A stretch of DNA of 11,326 nt from Flavobacteriales bacterium (GTDB lineage: Bacteria > Bacteroidota > Bacteroidia > Flavobacteriales_D > CANHHI01): assembly GCA_947460225.1 (NCBI GenBank), contig CANHHI010000040.1, positions 1 through 11,326 of the forward strand, written 5' to 3'. Each line of letters starts with the position of its first letter. Positions within the stretch are counted from its first letter, which is position 1. Made by a program: the position numbers and the translations under genes. Under the pieces are notes generated by a model. The model saw only the letters and a program-made list of their open reading frames with translations. It was not told the origin of the DNA and searched no databases. This document shows positions 1-6,250 of the stretch, in pieces.

Positions 1-727
1 CTTTGAGTTTAGTTTTTACAAAGTTCGCAGGAAATTTTAGCGTTTTTATGGAGTTCGTTCTTTTTACTATTGGTTGAGATTCAGAATTGTCGGTTTCGCC
101 TCCAAATAATTTAACTCCACTGCCTTTTTTATATGCTAAAATATATTCCGTCAAACTCACTAAATTATTTGAAAGAAATGAGCCTTTACGTTTTTTAAAC
201 CAGCATATATTTCCTATAAAATTCTCCTCTCCGAAAACACTGTCGCAAAGCATTTTTAATTGAGCTTGTTCATTATCGTCAATAGAAATGAAAATTACTC
301 CTTTTTCTGTCAATAACTCTTTTGCTAATTCAAGTCGCTTGCTCATAAAAGTAAGCCACTTGCTATGTCGCCAAGTGTCTTCCTTTTCTACATATTTGTC
401 GTTGTAAATGAAATCATTGTTTCCAGTATTGTAAGGCGGGTCAATATAGATAAGGTCAATTTTTCCTTTGTGCGTGTAGTTCAGCACCGATAAGGCGTGG
501 TAATTATCGCCCTCAATAAGTATGTGAGTTGGTTCGTTTTCGTCTGTTGTTATTTCCTTGCCTTTTACTTCTGTCAAAACAGGTAATTTGTCTTGGCAAT
601 CGGTTACAACTTTTTCTGGCACTCTTTCTTCGTCCCAAACCAGTCCGTATTTTTTCTTACCCTCTAGTTTTTCAATTACTTCAAGTAATTGTTCTTTGGT
701 CAGGTTGCTATAATCTTTTTTCGCCAT
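1..727 (-). CDS. Type III-like site-specific adenine DNA methyltransferase (Mod), N-terminal part
   Basis: The reading frame opens with ATG at 725-727 and stays open for 242 codons to the left edge, so the C-terminal half is missing. Residues 96-103 read DPPYNTGN, the catalytic motif IV (DPPY) of N6-adenine methyltransferases. It is preceded by ILIEGDNYHAL and KIDLIYID, the usual lead-in of type III Mod and related beta-class enzymes, in which the AdoMet-binding motif I comes after motif IV. That later motif and most of the target-recognition region lie outside the window. The protein should transfer a methyl group from AdoMet to adenine in a specific DNA site. A restriction (Res) partner, if any, would lie to the left on the minus strand. 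No strong promoter is visible; TAACTTCG at 745-752 is a one-mismatch -7 candidate. An orphan or type II-associated methylase remains possible. Confidence 0.88.
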   Translation of the reverse strand, partial: MAKKDYSNLTKEQLLEVIEKLEGKKKYGLVWDEERVPEKVVTDCQDKLPVLTEVKGKEITTDENEPTHILIEGDNYHALSVLNYTHKGKIDLIYIDPPYNTGNNDFIYNDKYVEKEDTWRHSKWLTFMSKRLELAKELLTEKGVIFISIDDNEQAQLKMLCDSVFGEENFIGNICWFKKRKGSFLSNNLVSLTEYILAYKKGSGVKLFGGETDNSESQPIVKRTNSIKTLKFPANFVKTKLK

Positions 728-857
728 TTAAAATGCTATTCAAACGAAGTTACAAAATATTTTTCACCAAATAGGTATTTTTCACTTTTTACCAATTTTG
801 AATTTATCTACAAAAATACACTATTTTTTTTATTTATCCATAGAAAACAAAAAATAC

Positions 858-885
858 AAAAAACCCTACCGAATGGCAGGGTTTT
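858..885 (-). terminator. Intrinsic terminator after gldJ
   Basis: The arms 861-870 and 875-884 pair over about 10 bp with one mismatch around a GAAT/ATTC loop. On the minus strand the hairpin is followed by a T-rich run, just beyond the gldJ stop at 907-909. It separates gldJ from the methyltransferase gene read in the same direction. The other strand also has a short T run, so weak bidirectional action is possible. Confidence 0.8.
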
Positions 886-906
886 GCTATTATGTTTTAT
901 AAAATA

Positions 907-2787
907 CTACTTTTTACCGTCTTTCTTTTGAGAACCCAGTCTGCTCATCGCACAACGGAAACCAATGCTAGAACTGCTTTGGGTTTCGTCTAAAAACCTG
1001 CGTGAACCCGATTGCCCCCAAAATGCCCTGTCTTTCCAAGAACCACCTTTAACCACACGAGAACGTTTGGTAACCAAAGAGGTTAAGTTGTTGTTGATTT
1101 GCGTACCATTTTGATACATGGGCAAATCACTTGGAATTTCGTCTTGGGTTTTGTTAAAATATGTAGAAGATTCCACATCACCATCAAATACATCTGAGTA
1201 ATCCGAATAACGGTAGTTATACCTATTCAAGTTTTCCTCCGAAGTTACATTGCGGTATTTTAAATAACCAGGCACATGAGAAATATACTTGGTAATATCG
1301 TTTGCCACTTTAACAATCGCATCACCCTCCACAGAGCGGAATTCATTGTAAGCGTTTAAGAAAAGTTCATTGCTTTCCCTTTCTTTGCGCTCTCTAAGCA
1401 ATTTTTGGGCTTCTTCTATGGCAGCAAGCAAACTTAATATTTGCTTTTCTTCTTCCTCGCTCATGTTAGATATACCACGTATCGAAGAAATAGTAAATAC
1501 ATCTTCCTCTGGCGCAGTATCCCCTTTTTTCTGTTTTTTGTTTTTTTGATTTTTGATAACGTTCACAAATAAATTGATGTATTTTTTTACCGCATCTAAA
1601 TCAAAAGTAACAATATCATATTTATCCACAACCTTACCACTTGGATCTAATATTTTGGTTTGGAAAACGTTACCACGGTAAGTGCCCACCTCTGACAAAT
1701 CTTGCACAGAGTTTGGACGATAAACGTCTAACACCCACTCACTCACGTTACCTGCCATGTGGTACAAGCCAAATTCATTGGGAATGCCATCATAAACAGC
1801 CGTAGTAATGACAGAAGTGCTCACCAAATTACCCGCTCTACCCATGTAGTTACCTCTACCCACCACAAAGGTATCGTATAGAGAACCTCTTAGTTTTTTA
1901 TATTTTTTGCTATCACTCGGCACACGCACCTCAAAACCGTCCCAAGGGAAAATTCGCTCATTCACACTAATGGCTTTCTTTTTACCATCTTGCAAGCCCA
2001 ATGCAGCATATTCCCACTCCGCTTCGGTAGGCAACCTATACTCTGGCAAAAACACACCGTCATCTATACGCACCTTCCTTTTGCCTGTCGTATTATTGGG
2101 ATTATAGTCAATCACTTTATCCGAACCACCTTTTTTGTGCAATTCATATTGACCATTGAGGTAAGTCTCTGTGGTAAAAGGGTTATTTGGATCACCTGGA
2201 TTGATATCCAAGATGCCTTTTTTAAACAAAATGGTTTCATTCACACGGTCTGTACGCCATTTAGCATAATTCACCGCTTGCAACCAACTCACACCAACTA
2301 CTGGATAGTCATTGTATGCTGGATACCTAAAATAATATTCTACCAAAGGCTCGTTGAATTCATCTACCTCACGCCATACCAAAGTGTCTGGCAAAGCATT
2401 TTTGATGACTTCTGGATAATCTTTGCCATAAATGCGATTTAACCAGGTTACATAATCACGCCAGTGCTGATTGGTAACTTCTGTTTGATCCATGTAAAAA
2501 GACGGTATGGTAACCTTCCTGCCCTGTGTAGGGTCTTCGTATAATGTATTTTCCTGTGTTCTTCCCATCACGAGAAAACCACCCTCAATCATCACAAGTC
2601 CAGGTCCGGGTTTTTGCCCTTTAAAAGAAATACGGTCAAATCCACCGTTTTTCTTGTTATTGTACTTTATTTTGGTTGCGTTGGACTCTTTATTTGAGCT
2701 AAACTTTGCGTTTTTATTGAACAAAGAACAACCCGAAAAGCCCAATGCGCTAAGCAAAATCAAAAAATGCAAACATTTTTTTTTCAT
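907..2787 (-). CDS. gldJ: Gliding motility / type IX secretion lipoprotein GldJ
   Basis: This 626-residue protein begins with a lipoprotein signal peptide whose lipobox FSGC predicts lipidation at C20. It then follows the GldJ pattern: GFDRISFKGQKPGPGLVMIEGG (about 49-70), a DQTEVTN segment, ALPDTLVWR, YPVVGVSWLQAV...WRTDRVNE (161-184), RLPTEAEWEYAALG (251-264), NEFGLYHMAGNVSEW (337-351), and a final RVVKGGSW...SIGFRCAM block (577-614). These are FGE-sulfatase (SUMF1) fold motifs. The active-site cysteine pair of true formylglycine-generating enzymes is absent here (only the C of GFRCA remains), so a structural role is likely. A Lys/Glu-rich, probably coiled insert spans about 400-500. In Flavobacterium, GldJ is an outer-membrane lipoprotein that stabilises GldK and is needed for gliding and type IX secretion. 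GldK is the main alternative, but the N-terminal block and WRTDRVNE fit GldJ better. ATG is followed by nine A residues. Confidence 0.9.
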   Translation of the reverse strand: MKKKCLHFLILLSALGFSGCSLFNKNAKFSSNKESNATKIKYNNKKNGGFDRISFKGQKPGPGLVMIEGGFLVMGRTQENTLYEDPTQGRKVTIPSFYMDQTEVTNQHWRDYVTWLNRIYGKDYPEVIKNALPDTLVWREVDEFNEPLVEYYFRYPAYNDYPVVGVSWLQAVNYAKWRTDRVNETILFKKGILDINPGDPNNPFTTETYLNGQYELHKKGGSDKVIDYNPNNTTGKRKVRIDDGVFLPEYRLPTEAEWEYAALGLQDGKKKAISVNERIFPWDGFEVRVPSDSKKYKKLRGSLYDTFVVGRGNYMGRAGNLVSTSVITTAVYDGIPNEFGLYHMAGNVSEWVLDVYRPNSVQDLSEVGTYRGNVFQTKILDPSGKVVDKYDIVTFDLDAVKKYINLFVNVIKNQKNKKQKKGDTAPEEDVFTISSIRGISNMSEEEEKQILSLLAAIEEAQKLLRERKERESNELFLNAYNEFRSVEGDAIVKVANDITKYISHVPGYLKYRNVTSEENLNRYNYRYSDYSDVFDGDVESSTYFNKTQDEIPSDLPMYQNGTQINNNLTSLVTKRSRVVKGGSWKDRAFWGQSGSRRFLDETQSSSSIGFRCAMSRLGSQKKDGKK

Positions 2788-2808
2788 AGTTTTTTCTGAA
2801 TATAATTA

Positions 2809-2816
2809 CAAAGGTA
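2809..2816 (-). promoter_or_regulatory. -7 promoter element of gldJ
   Basis: The minus strand reads TACCTTTG, an exact match to the Bacteroidota -7 consensus TAnnTTTG, 21 nt before the gldJ ATG. No convincing -33 TTG was found. The same octamer precedes sucB. Confidence 0.6.
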
Positions 2817-2826
2817 TAAAAAAGTT

Positions 2827-2834
2827 TAACTTTG
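2827..2834 (+). promoter_or_regulatory. -7 promoter element of ispF
   Basis: TAACTTTG matches TAnnTTTG exactly and lies 32 nt before the ispF ATG. It is only 10 bp from the oppositely directed gldJ element, so the two polymerase footprints would overlap. Confidence 0.55.
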
Positions 2835-2866
2835 GGGCATGAAATTTTTATTTTTATTATACATTC

Positions 2867-3349
2867 ATGAAAAAAATTAGAACAGGCTTGGGTTTTGACG
2901 TGCACGTTTTGGAACAAGGCAGAGATTTTTGGTTAGGCGGCGTTAAAATAGACCACAACAAAGGAGCGGTTGGGCATTCTGATGCAGATGTTTTGATACA
3001 TGCCGTTTGTGATGCGCTACTAGGCGCTGCAAGCCTAGGCGATATTGGCATTCATTTTCCGAATACCGATGAAAAATACAAAGGTATTGACAGCAAAATT
3101 TTACTCAAAGAAACCGTCATGCTTTTGGAAAAAAAAGGATACAAAATTGGCAATATAGATGTTACGCTTTTGCTGGAGAAACCCAAAATATCGCCTTATA
3201 TTCCCAAAATGATTGCTGTTTTAAGCAGTGTTATGGGTATTGAGCAGGAAGATCTTTCTATAAAAGCCACAACAACAGAAACACTTGGCTATGAAGGCAG
3301 AGAAGAAGGCGTGAGTTGTATGGCGAGTGCGCTTATTTATCAAATCTAA
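2867..3349 (+). CDS. ispF: 2-C-methyl-D-erythritol 2,4-cyclodiphosphate synthase
   Basis: The 160-residue product has the full normal length of IspF. It contains GLGFDVH near the N-terminus and HSDADVLIHA at 37-46, giving the zinc ligands D11, H13 and H45. The later KATTTETLGYEGREEGV segment belongs to the CDP/diphosphate-binding region. The enzyme converts CDP-methylerythritol 2-phosphate to the cyclic diphosphate with release of CMP, in the cytosolic MEP pathway to isoprenoid precursors. It functions as a trimer in characterised relatives. It is a single-gene unit, divergent from gldJ and convergent with the exb cassette. No ispD is nearby, so the pathway genes are scattered. The ATG start fits both the family N-terminus and the upstream -7 box. 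Confidence 0.97.
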   Translation: MKKIRTGLGFDVHVLEQGRDFWLGGVKIDHNKGAVGHSDADVLIHAVCDALLGAASLGDIGIHFPNTDEKYKGIDSKILLKETVMLLEKKGYKIGNIDVTLLLEKPKISPYIPKMIAVLSSVMGIEQEDLSIKATTTETLGYEGREEGVSCMASALIYQI

Positions 3350-3385
3350 AAAAATTGCCCCTAATCCTTATAGGAAAAGGGGCAA
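3348..3385 (-). terminator. Strong minus-strand intrinsic terminator abutting ispF
   Basis: TTGCCCCT (3355-3362) pairs perfectly with AGGGGCAA (3378-3385), with an inner TCCT/AGGA stem (3365-3368 with 3372-3375) around TAT. The U-run follows the hairpin on the minus strand (seven A on the plus strand, 3348-3354). On the plus strand the hairpin is followed by A residues. It therefore fits a leftward transcript better than ispF. Confidence 0.7.
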
Positions 3386-3386
3386 T

Positions 3387-3459
3387 AAAAAAAATAAAAC
3401 CACATAGTTAAGCGGTAAAAAACTTTTGGGAAATCCCATAAGATTTAACTGCGCTATGT
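3387..3459 (-). ncRNA. Candidate small structured RNA
   Basis: Read leftward, ACATAG (3459-3454) pairs with CTATGT (3407-3402). Inside, AGTTAA (3450-3445) can pair with TTAACT (3411-3406) as an alternative to part of the outer stem. A terminal hairpin CTTATGGG/CCCAAAAG (one mismatch, loop ATTT) covers 3442-3423. Immediately after the closing stem comes GG and a 13-nt T-rich run (3399-3387), the pattern of an intrinsic terminator. A -7-like box lies six bases upstream of the first paired base. There is no open reading frame of note. The result would be an RNA of about 73 nt. I cannot assign a family. The stem-bubble-stem layout loosely recalls 6S-type RNA but is much shorter. It could instead be an extra terminator or a decayed repeat. 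Confidence 0.35.
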
Positions 3460-3464
3460 AATTG

Positions 3465-3500
3465 CAATATTACAATTTTTTTTGCAATAAAAAAACAAAA
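3465..3500 (-). promoter_or_regulatory. Possible promoter of the candidate small RNA
   Basis: The minus strand has TTTTG at 3500-3496 and TAATATTG at 3472-3465, separated by 23 nt. The second is one mismatch from TAnnTTTG. The spacing equals that seen upstream of the tRNA-Ser gene. Part of the segment also forms an ATTGCAA/TTGCAAT inverted repeat (3461-3467 with 3482-3488). The region is very AT-rich, so chance matches are likely. Confidence 0.3.
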
Positions 3501-3528
3501 ACATGCACAAAAAAGTGCATGTTTTTTA
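3497..3528. terminator. Bidirectional terminator between ispF and the exb cassette
   Basis: ACATGCAC (3501-3508) and GTGCATGT (3515-3522) form a perfect 8-bp stem, extendable by A/T pairs, with a six-A loop. T-rich runs follow on both strands. It sits between the convergent ispF and exbD genes and can serve both. Confidence 0.85.
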
Positions 3529-3551
3529 TTTTGTTAGATTTACCAACGCTT

Positions 3552-4022
3552 TTAATAGGTCGGTCTTATGTCCTTATTTGCAGAATAATTTATTTTTAAG
3601 GCATTTACGTCTCTTAATTCTTCTTTGATTTTACTCACAACGCCCATGCGTGCTTTTTTATCTATTTTCAAAGAAGTAACCACATCTCCCCTTTCTTGCT
3701 GGCTCCGTTTTTCCAACTGCTCCGTTTTCCAAGACTGAATGCCTCGCTCATCTGGATACAATTGGTCGTCTAGCTGAATGGCGTAAGCATTGCCCTTGGA
3801 TTTGTCCAAAAGCGCACCCACGTAAATATAGTCCACCAAACTTTTCTTGCGAATTTTTTGGGATTCCGAAGCCTTTACAGGTCTAACTTCAACTTGTTTT
3901 GTAACCTCTTTCATGGTGGTTGTTACCATAAAAAAGAACAAGAGCATAAACACAATATCTGGCAAAGACGCCGTAGAAACGCCTGGCTGAGATTTTGACT
4001 TATCTTTTTTGAATTTTGACAT
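3552..4022 (-). CDS. ExbD-family biopolymer transport protein (second ExbD)
   Basis: This 156-residue protein has a short Lys-rich cytoplasmic N-terminus and one membrane helix, about 19-37, containing LPDIVFMLLFFFMVTTT. D22 at its start corresponds to the proton-carrying aspartate of ExbD/TolR. The remainder is a periplasmic domain of about 115 residues. ExbD proteins sit as a dimer within an ExbB pentamer and couple proton flow to work on the cell envelope. It starts two bases after the stop of the upstream exbD, indicating tight co-translation, and is the last gene before the terminator. It is quite diverged from the neighbouring ExbD, so the pair may form a heterodimer rather than being redundant. 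That is inference. No TonB partner is seen nearby, so the substrate is unknown. Confidence 0.9.
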   Translation of the reverse strand: MSKFKKDKSKSQPGVSTASLPDIVFMLLFFFMVTTTMKEVTKQVEVRPVKASESQKIRKKSLVDYIYVGALLDKSKGNAYAIQLDDQLYPDERGIQSWKTEQLEKRSQQERGDVVTSLKIDKKARMGVVSKIKEELRDVNALKINYSANKDIRPTY

Positions 4023-4024
4023 AA

Positions 4025-4726
4025 TTATTCTTCTGCGTTTTTAGTAGGCGCACGTTCTGCAACACGTTGTGGAATTACACGGCGTACAATTTTGATTTTT
4101 TCTTTCTCCTCTAATTTATCAGGGTCTAAGTCTTGAAACTTAATATTCCAAGCACGCAGGGTAAGCTCGTTTCGCATGTCGTTGATGGCACGCTCTAACT
4201 CATTACGCACCGCCACATACACCTCATAAGAAGTTGCATTGTCATTCTGAAAAGAAATGATCGCATTCTTAGGCAATTCTTGATACGCCCCAAAAATTTC
4301 AACCGCCCTGTAACGCTCTGTCCATTCTTCCAAGCTATCTTTATAGGCTTGAATTTCTGGTCTTTGTTCATGCCAAGATTTGAAAGTCAAAACTTTTTCT
4401 TTGGCTAAACCGGGCGTTATGGTGATTAAACTTGGCAACTCTTCATTTTCAGCATGCACATAAAACTCACGTGTTTTTTGATACAAACCCTCTAATGGCG
4501 TTTCCTCGCCGTTCACCATAAGCATGTCAAACTTGTTGGCTTTTACAACCAATATGTTTCGCTTTTTGATAACTATCGGCGATTGGTTTTCTATTTTTTG
4601 TGGCAACACAGCAGAAATACCTTGATCTACGTCCATAGTTGTAGTAACCAAGAAAAATATCAAGAGCAAGAAAGCGATGTCTGCCATAGATCCTGCGTTA
4701 ATTTCAGGTATTTGTCTTTTTGCCAT
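4025..4726 (-). CDS. ExbD-family biopolymer transport protein (long form)
   Basis: The N-terminus MAKRQIPEINAGSMADIAFL leads into one membrane helix at about 14-32 with D16 as the conserved channel aspartate, followed by FFLVTTTMDVDQGI, typical of Bacteroidota ExbD proteins. At 233 residues it is longer than the roughly 140 of E. coli ExbD. The extra length is periplasmic and includes a charged, probably helical part rich in Glu, Lys and Arg near the C-terminus (about 165-233). It should be the stator partner of the ExbB-like channel encoded two genes upstream. Spacing is 5 nt from the upstream membrane-protein gene and 2 nt to the downstream exbD, so all are likely on one transcript. Confidence 0.92.
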   Translation of the reverse strand: MAKRQIPEINAGSMADIAFLLLIFFLVTTTMDVDQGISAVLPQKIENQSPIVIKKRNILVVKANKFDMLMVNGEETPLEGLYQKTREFYVHAENEELPSLITITPGLAKEKVLTFKSWHEQRPEIQAYKDSLEEWTERYRAVEIFGAYQELPKNAIISFQNDNATSYEVYVAVRNELERAINDMRNELTLRAWNIKFQDLDPDKLEEKEKIKIVRRVIPQRVAERAPTKNAEE

Positions 4727-4731
4727 GCAAT

Positions 4732-5205
4732 TTATTTTTTGATAAACTTAGACACACCAGCGTAGAGCAAGCTACCTACTGCGACCAATATTAAAACATA
4801 TAAGGTGTATAAAGATGCCTCAACGCTTGCTACCATAGACGAAGTGCCAGCACCATAGTTTTCTTGCAATTGCTCCAAAAGTTTGGGGCTTGCGCCTTCC
4901 AATTTACCAGAAGATATAATGCGAGAAACTATCCAAACCAAAACCAAGCCAAGCACACCAAAAATCATGCCCTTGCTCTCTCTCCATGTTTGAATAAGGT
5001 GATGCACAGCAAAACCTATAATAAGCATAGTCGCTGCGATGCAATACAAATACGTTAGGCGCAGTCCTAAATCCGTCCATGTTGCCACCGAAGCAGAACC
5101 TGCCGAAAAGAAGATGCCTATAAACGCAAGAACACCTACAACAAGCATACCCACCAAAATATTTGGTAGATATGCACTGACTGTATGAAAGTTAAGTTTT
5201 TTCAT
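4732..5205 (-). CDS. Unidentified four-helix membrane protein of the exb cassette
   Basis: I do not recognise a named family. The 157-residue protein has four hydrophobic stretches at about 13-33, 50-70, 80-97 and 132-150, short polar links, and a loop of about 35 residues (98-131) with KLEGASPKLLEQLQ. No enzyme motif or signal peptide is seen. It lies 28 nt after exbB and 5 nt before exbD, in the middle of the cassette and on the same strand. A small membrane protein between ExbB and tandem ExbD genes is, as I recall, a recurring layout in Bacteroidota, which suggests an accessory subunit or assembly factor of this proton motor. That role is inferred from position only. Confidence 0.85.
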   Translation of the reverse strand: MKKLNFHTVSAYLPNILVGMLVVGVLAFIGIFFSAGSASVATWTDLGLRLTYLYCIAATMLIIGFAVHHLIQTWRESKGMIFGVLGLVLVWIVSRIISSGKLEGASPKLLEQLQENYGAGTSSMVASVEASLYTLYVLILVAVGSLLYAGVSKFIKK

Positions 5206-5233
5206 TTTTTAAGAATAAAATTATTGCCTAAAA

Positions 5234-6073
5234 TTATTTTTTAGCGTATTTAACCACCAAATCCACAAGAGAAATAGACGCATCTTCCATGGTGTTTACC
5301 ATTTCATCAATTTTTGCCATGATGGCGTTGTAAAAAATTTGAAGAATGATAGCCACAACAAGACCCGCAACCGTAGTTAATAAGGCAACTTTAATACCTC
5401 CCGCAACGATATTTGCAGAAATATCACCCGCAGCTTCAATGGCATCAAAAGCACCAATCATACCGATTACAGTACCCAAGAAACCTAACATCGGAGCCAA
5501 AGCAATAAACAAAGAAATCCAAGAAAGATTTTTTTCCAAAAGTCCCATTTGAACGCCTCCATAAGCCACCACTGATTTTTCAACCACGTCAATGCCCTCA
5601 GAAGAACGGTCTAAACCTTGGTAAAAAATAGATGCCACAGGACCAGCTGTATTTCTACAAACCTCCTTAGCAGAATCCACACCACCTTTTTTCAAAGCCT
5701 CTTCCACTTCGCTAAGCAATTTTTTGGTGTTGGTTGTTGCCATGTTTAAATAAACAATACGCTCAATTGCCAATGCCAAACCTAGAATTAAAGTCAAAAG
5801 AACTGGCGCCATAAAGATAGGGTCGCCCTCAATGAATTTGGTTTTGATTTGTGCGTGAATGGATTCATTCACTTTGTACTTCTCTCCGTTTTCTTCAATC
5901 ACATTGCTTTCAACGGGAGCAGATGCAACAGGTGCTGACGCAACTGCCTCTTCTGTTACCACTTCCGTTTGCGCTGTTTCTTGCCCGGAAACTTCGTCTT
6001 GTGCCAAAACCACAGGTGTTAGCGAAAGTACGCCAAACACACTGAGCAATAATAGTGTTTTCTTCATAGTCAT
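5234..6073 (-). CDS. exbB: ExbB/TolQ/MotA-family proton channel protein
   Basis: The 279-residue product begins with a signal peptide ending near VLA|Q (residue 24), then an Ala/Val/Glu-rich periplasmic stretch to about residue 80, and three membrane helices at about 86-106, 183-206 and 224-248. The segment LAPMLGFLGTVIGMIGAFDAI (192-212) and the following GDISANIVAGGIKVALLTT are the hallmark of MotA/TolQ/ExbB channels. It should form the pentameric channel that uses the proton gradient together with the two ExbD proteins downstream. The signal peptide with an extra N-terminal domain is longer than E. coli ExbB but common in Bacteroidota. Start choice is open: ATG at 6073 or at 6067 (MKKT). 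Its start is only 26 nt from the tRNA-Ser gene, and only a weak -7 match (TATAATTG, 6078-6085) is present, so read-through from the tRNA promoter is possible. TolQ is an alternative name. Confidence 0.92.
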   Translation of the reverse strand: MTMKKTLLLLSVFGVLSLTPVVLAQDEVSGQETAQTEVVTEEAVASAPVASAPVESNVIEENGEKYKVNESIHAQIKTKFIEGDPIFMAPVLLTLILGLALAIERIVYLNMATTNTKKLLSEVEEALKKGGVDSAKEVCRNTAGPVASIFYQGLDRSSEGIDVVEKSVVAYGGVQMGLLEKNLSWISLFIALAPMLGFLGTVIGMIGAFDAIEAAGDISANIVAGGIKVALLTTVAGLVVAIILQIFYNAIMAKIDEMVNTMEDASISLVDLVVKYAKK

Positions 6074-6099
6074 AATGCAATTATATGCGATAATTCAAG

Positions 6100-6184
6100 C
6101 TGAGAAGAAGAGATTCGAACTCTCGATTCCTTTCGGAAAACACGCTTTCCAGGCGTGCGCCTTAAACCACTCGGCCACCTCTCA
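6100..6184 (-). tRNA. tRNA-Ser (anticodon GGA)
   Basis: The 85-nt cloverleaf has a 7-bp acceptor stem (TGAGAGG with CTTCTCA, one G-T pair) and discriminator G at 6100. The D-arm region is GGCCGAGTGGTTTAAGGC. The anticodon stem CACGC/GCGTG encloses loop CTGGAAA, giving anticodon GGA (6150-6148). There is a long variable arm (TTCC/GGAA stem) and a T-arm GAGAG TTCGAAT CTCTT. Long variable arm, anticodon and discriminator G all indicate serine, reading UCC and UCU. The 3' CCA is not encoded and must be added enzymatically. Confidence 0.97.
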
Positions 6185-6201
6185 ATGTATCAATTTTGGT
6201 G

Positions 6202-6237
6202 CTAAGATATTAAATTTTTTTCTTTGTCTTATCAAAA
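6202..6237 (-). promoter_or_regulatory. Probable promoter of tRNA-Ser (and perhaps the exb cassette)
   Basis: The minus strand carries TTTTG at 6237-6233 and TATCTTAG at 6209-6202, 23 nt apart. The second is one mismatch from TAnnTTTG. The -7 box lies 17 nt before the mature tRNA 5' end, between the aspS stop and the tRNA. Confidence 0.45.
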
Positions 6238-6250
6238 TGTTTATTTTTTT

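Noticed and set aside
707..727. Phase-variable simple repeat in the methyltransferase start
   Set aside because: Only an A6 run is present after the start codon and there is no multi-copy tandem repeat, so the typical phase-variable mod signature is missing in the visible part.
6100..6184. Integration site at the tRNA-Ser 3' end
   Set aside because: No direct repeat of the tRNA 3' end and no integrase gene were found nearby. The flanking genes are core functions.
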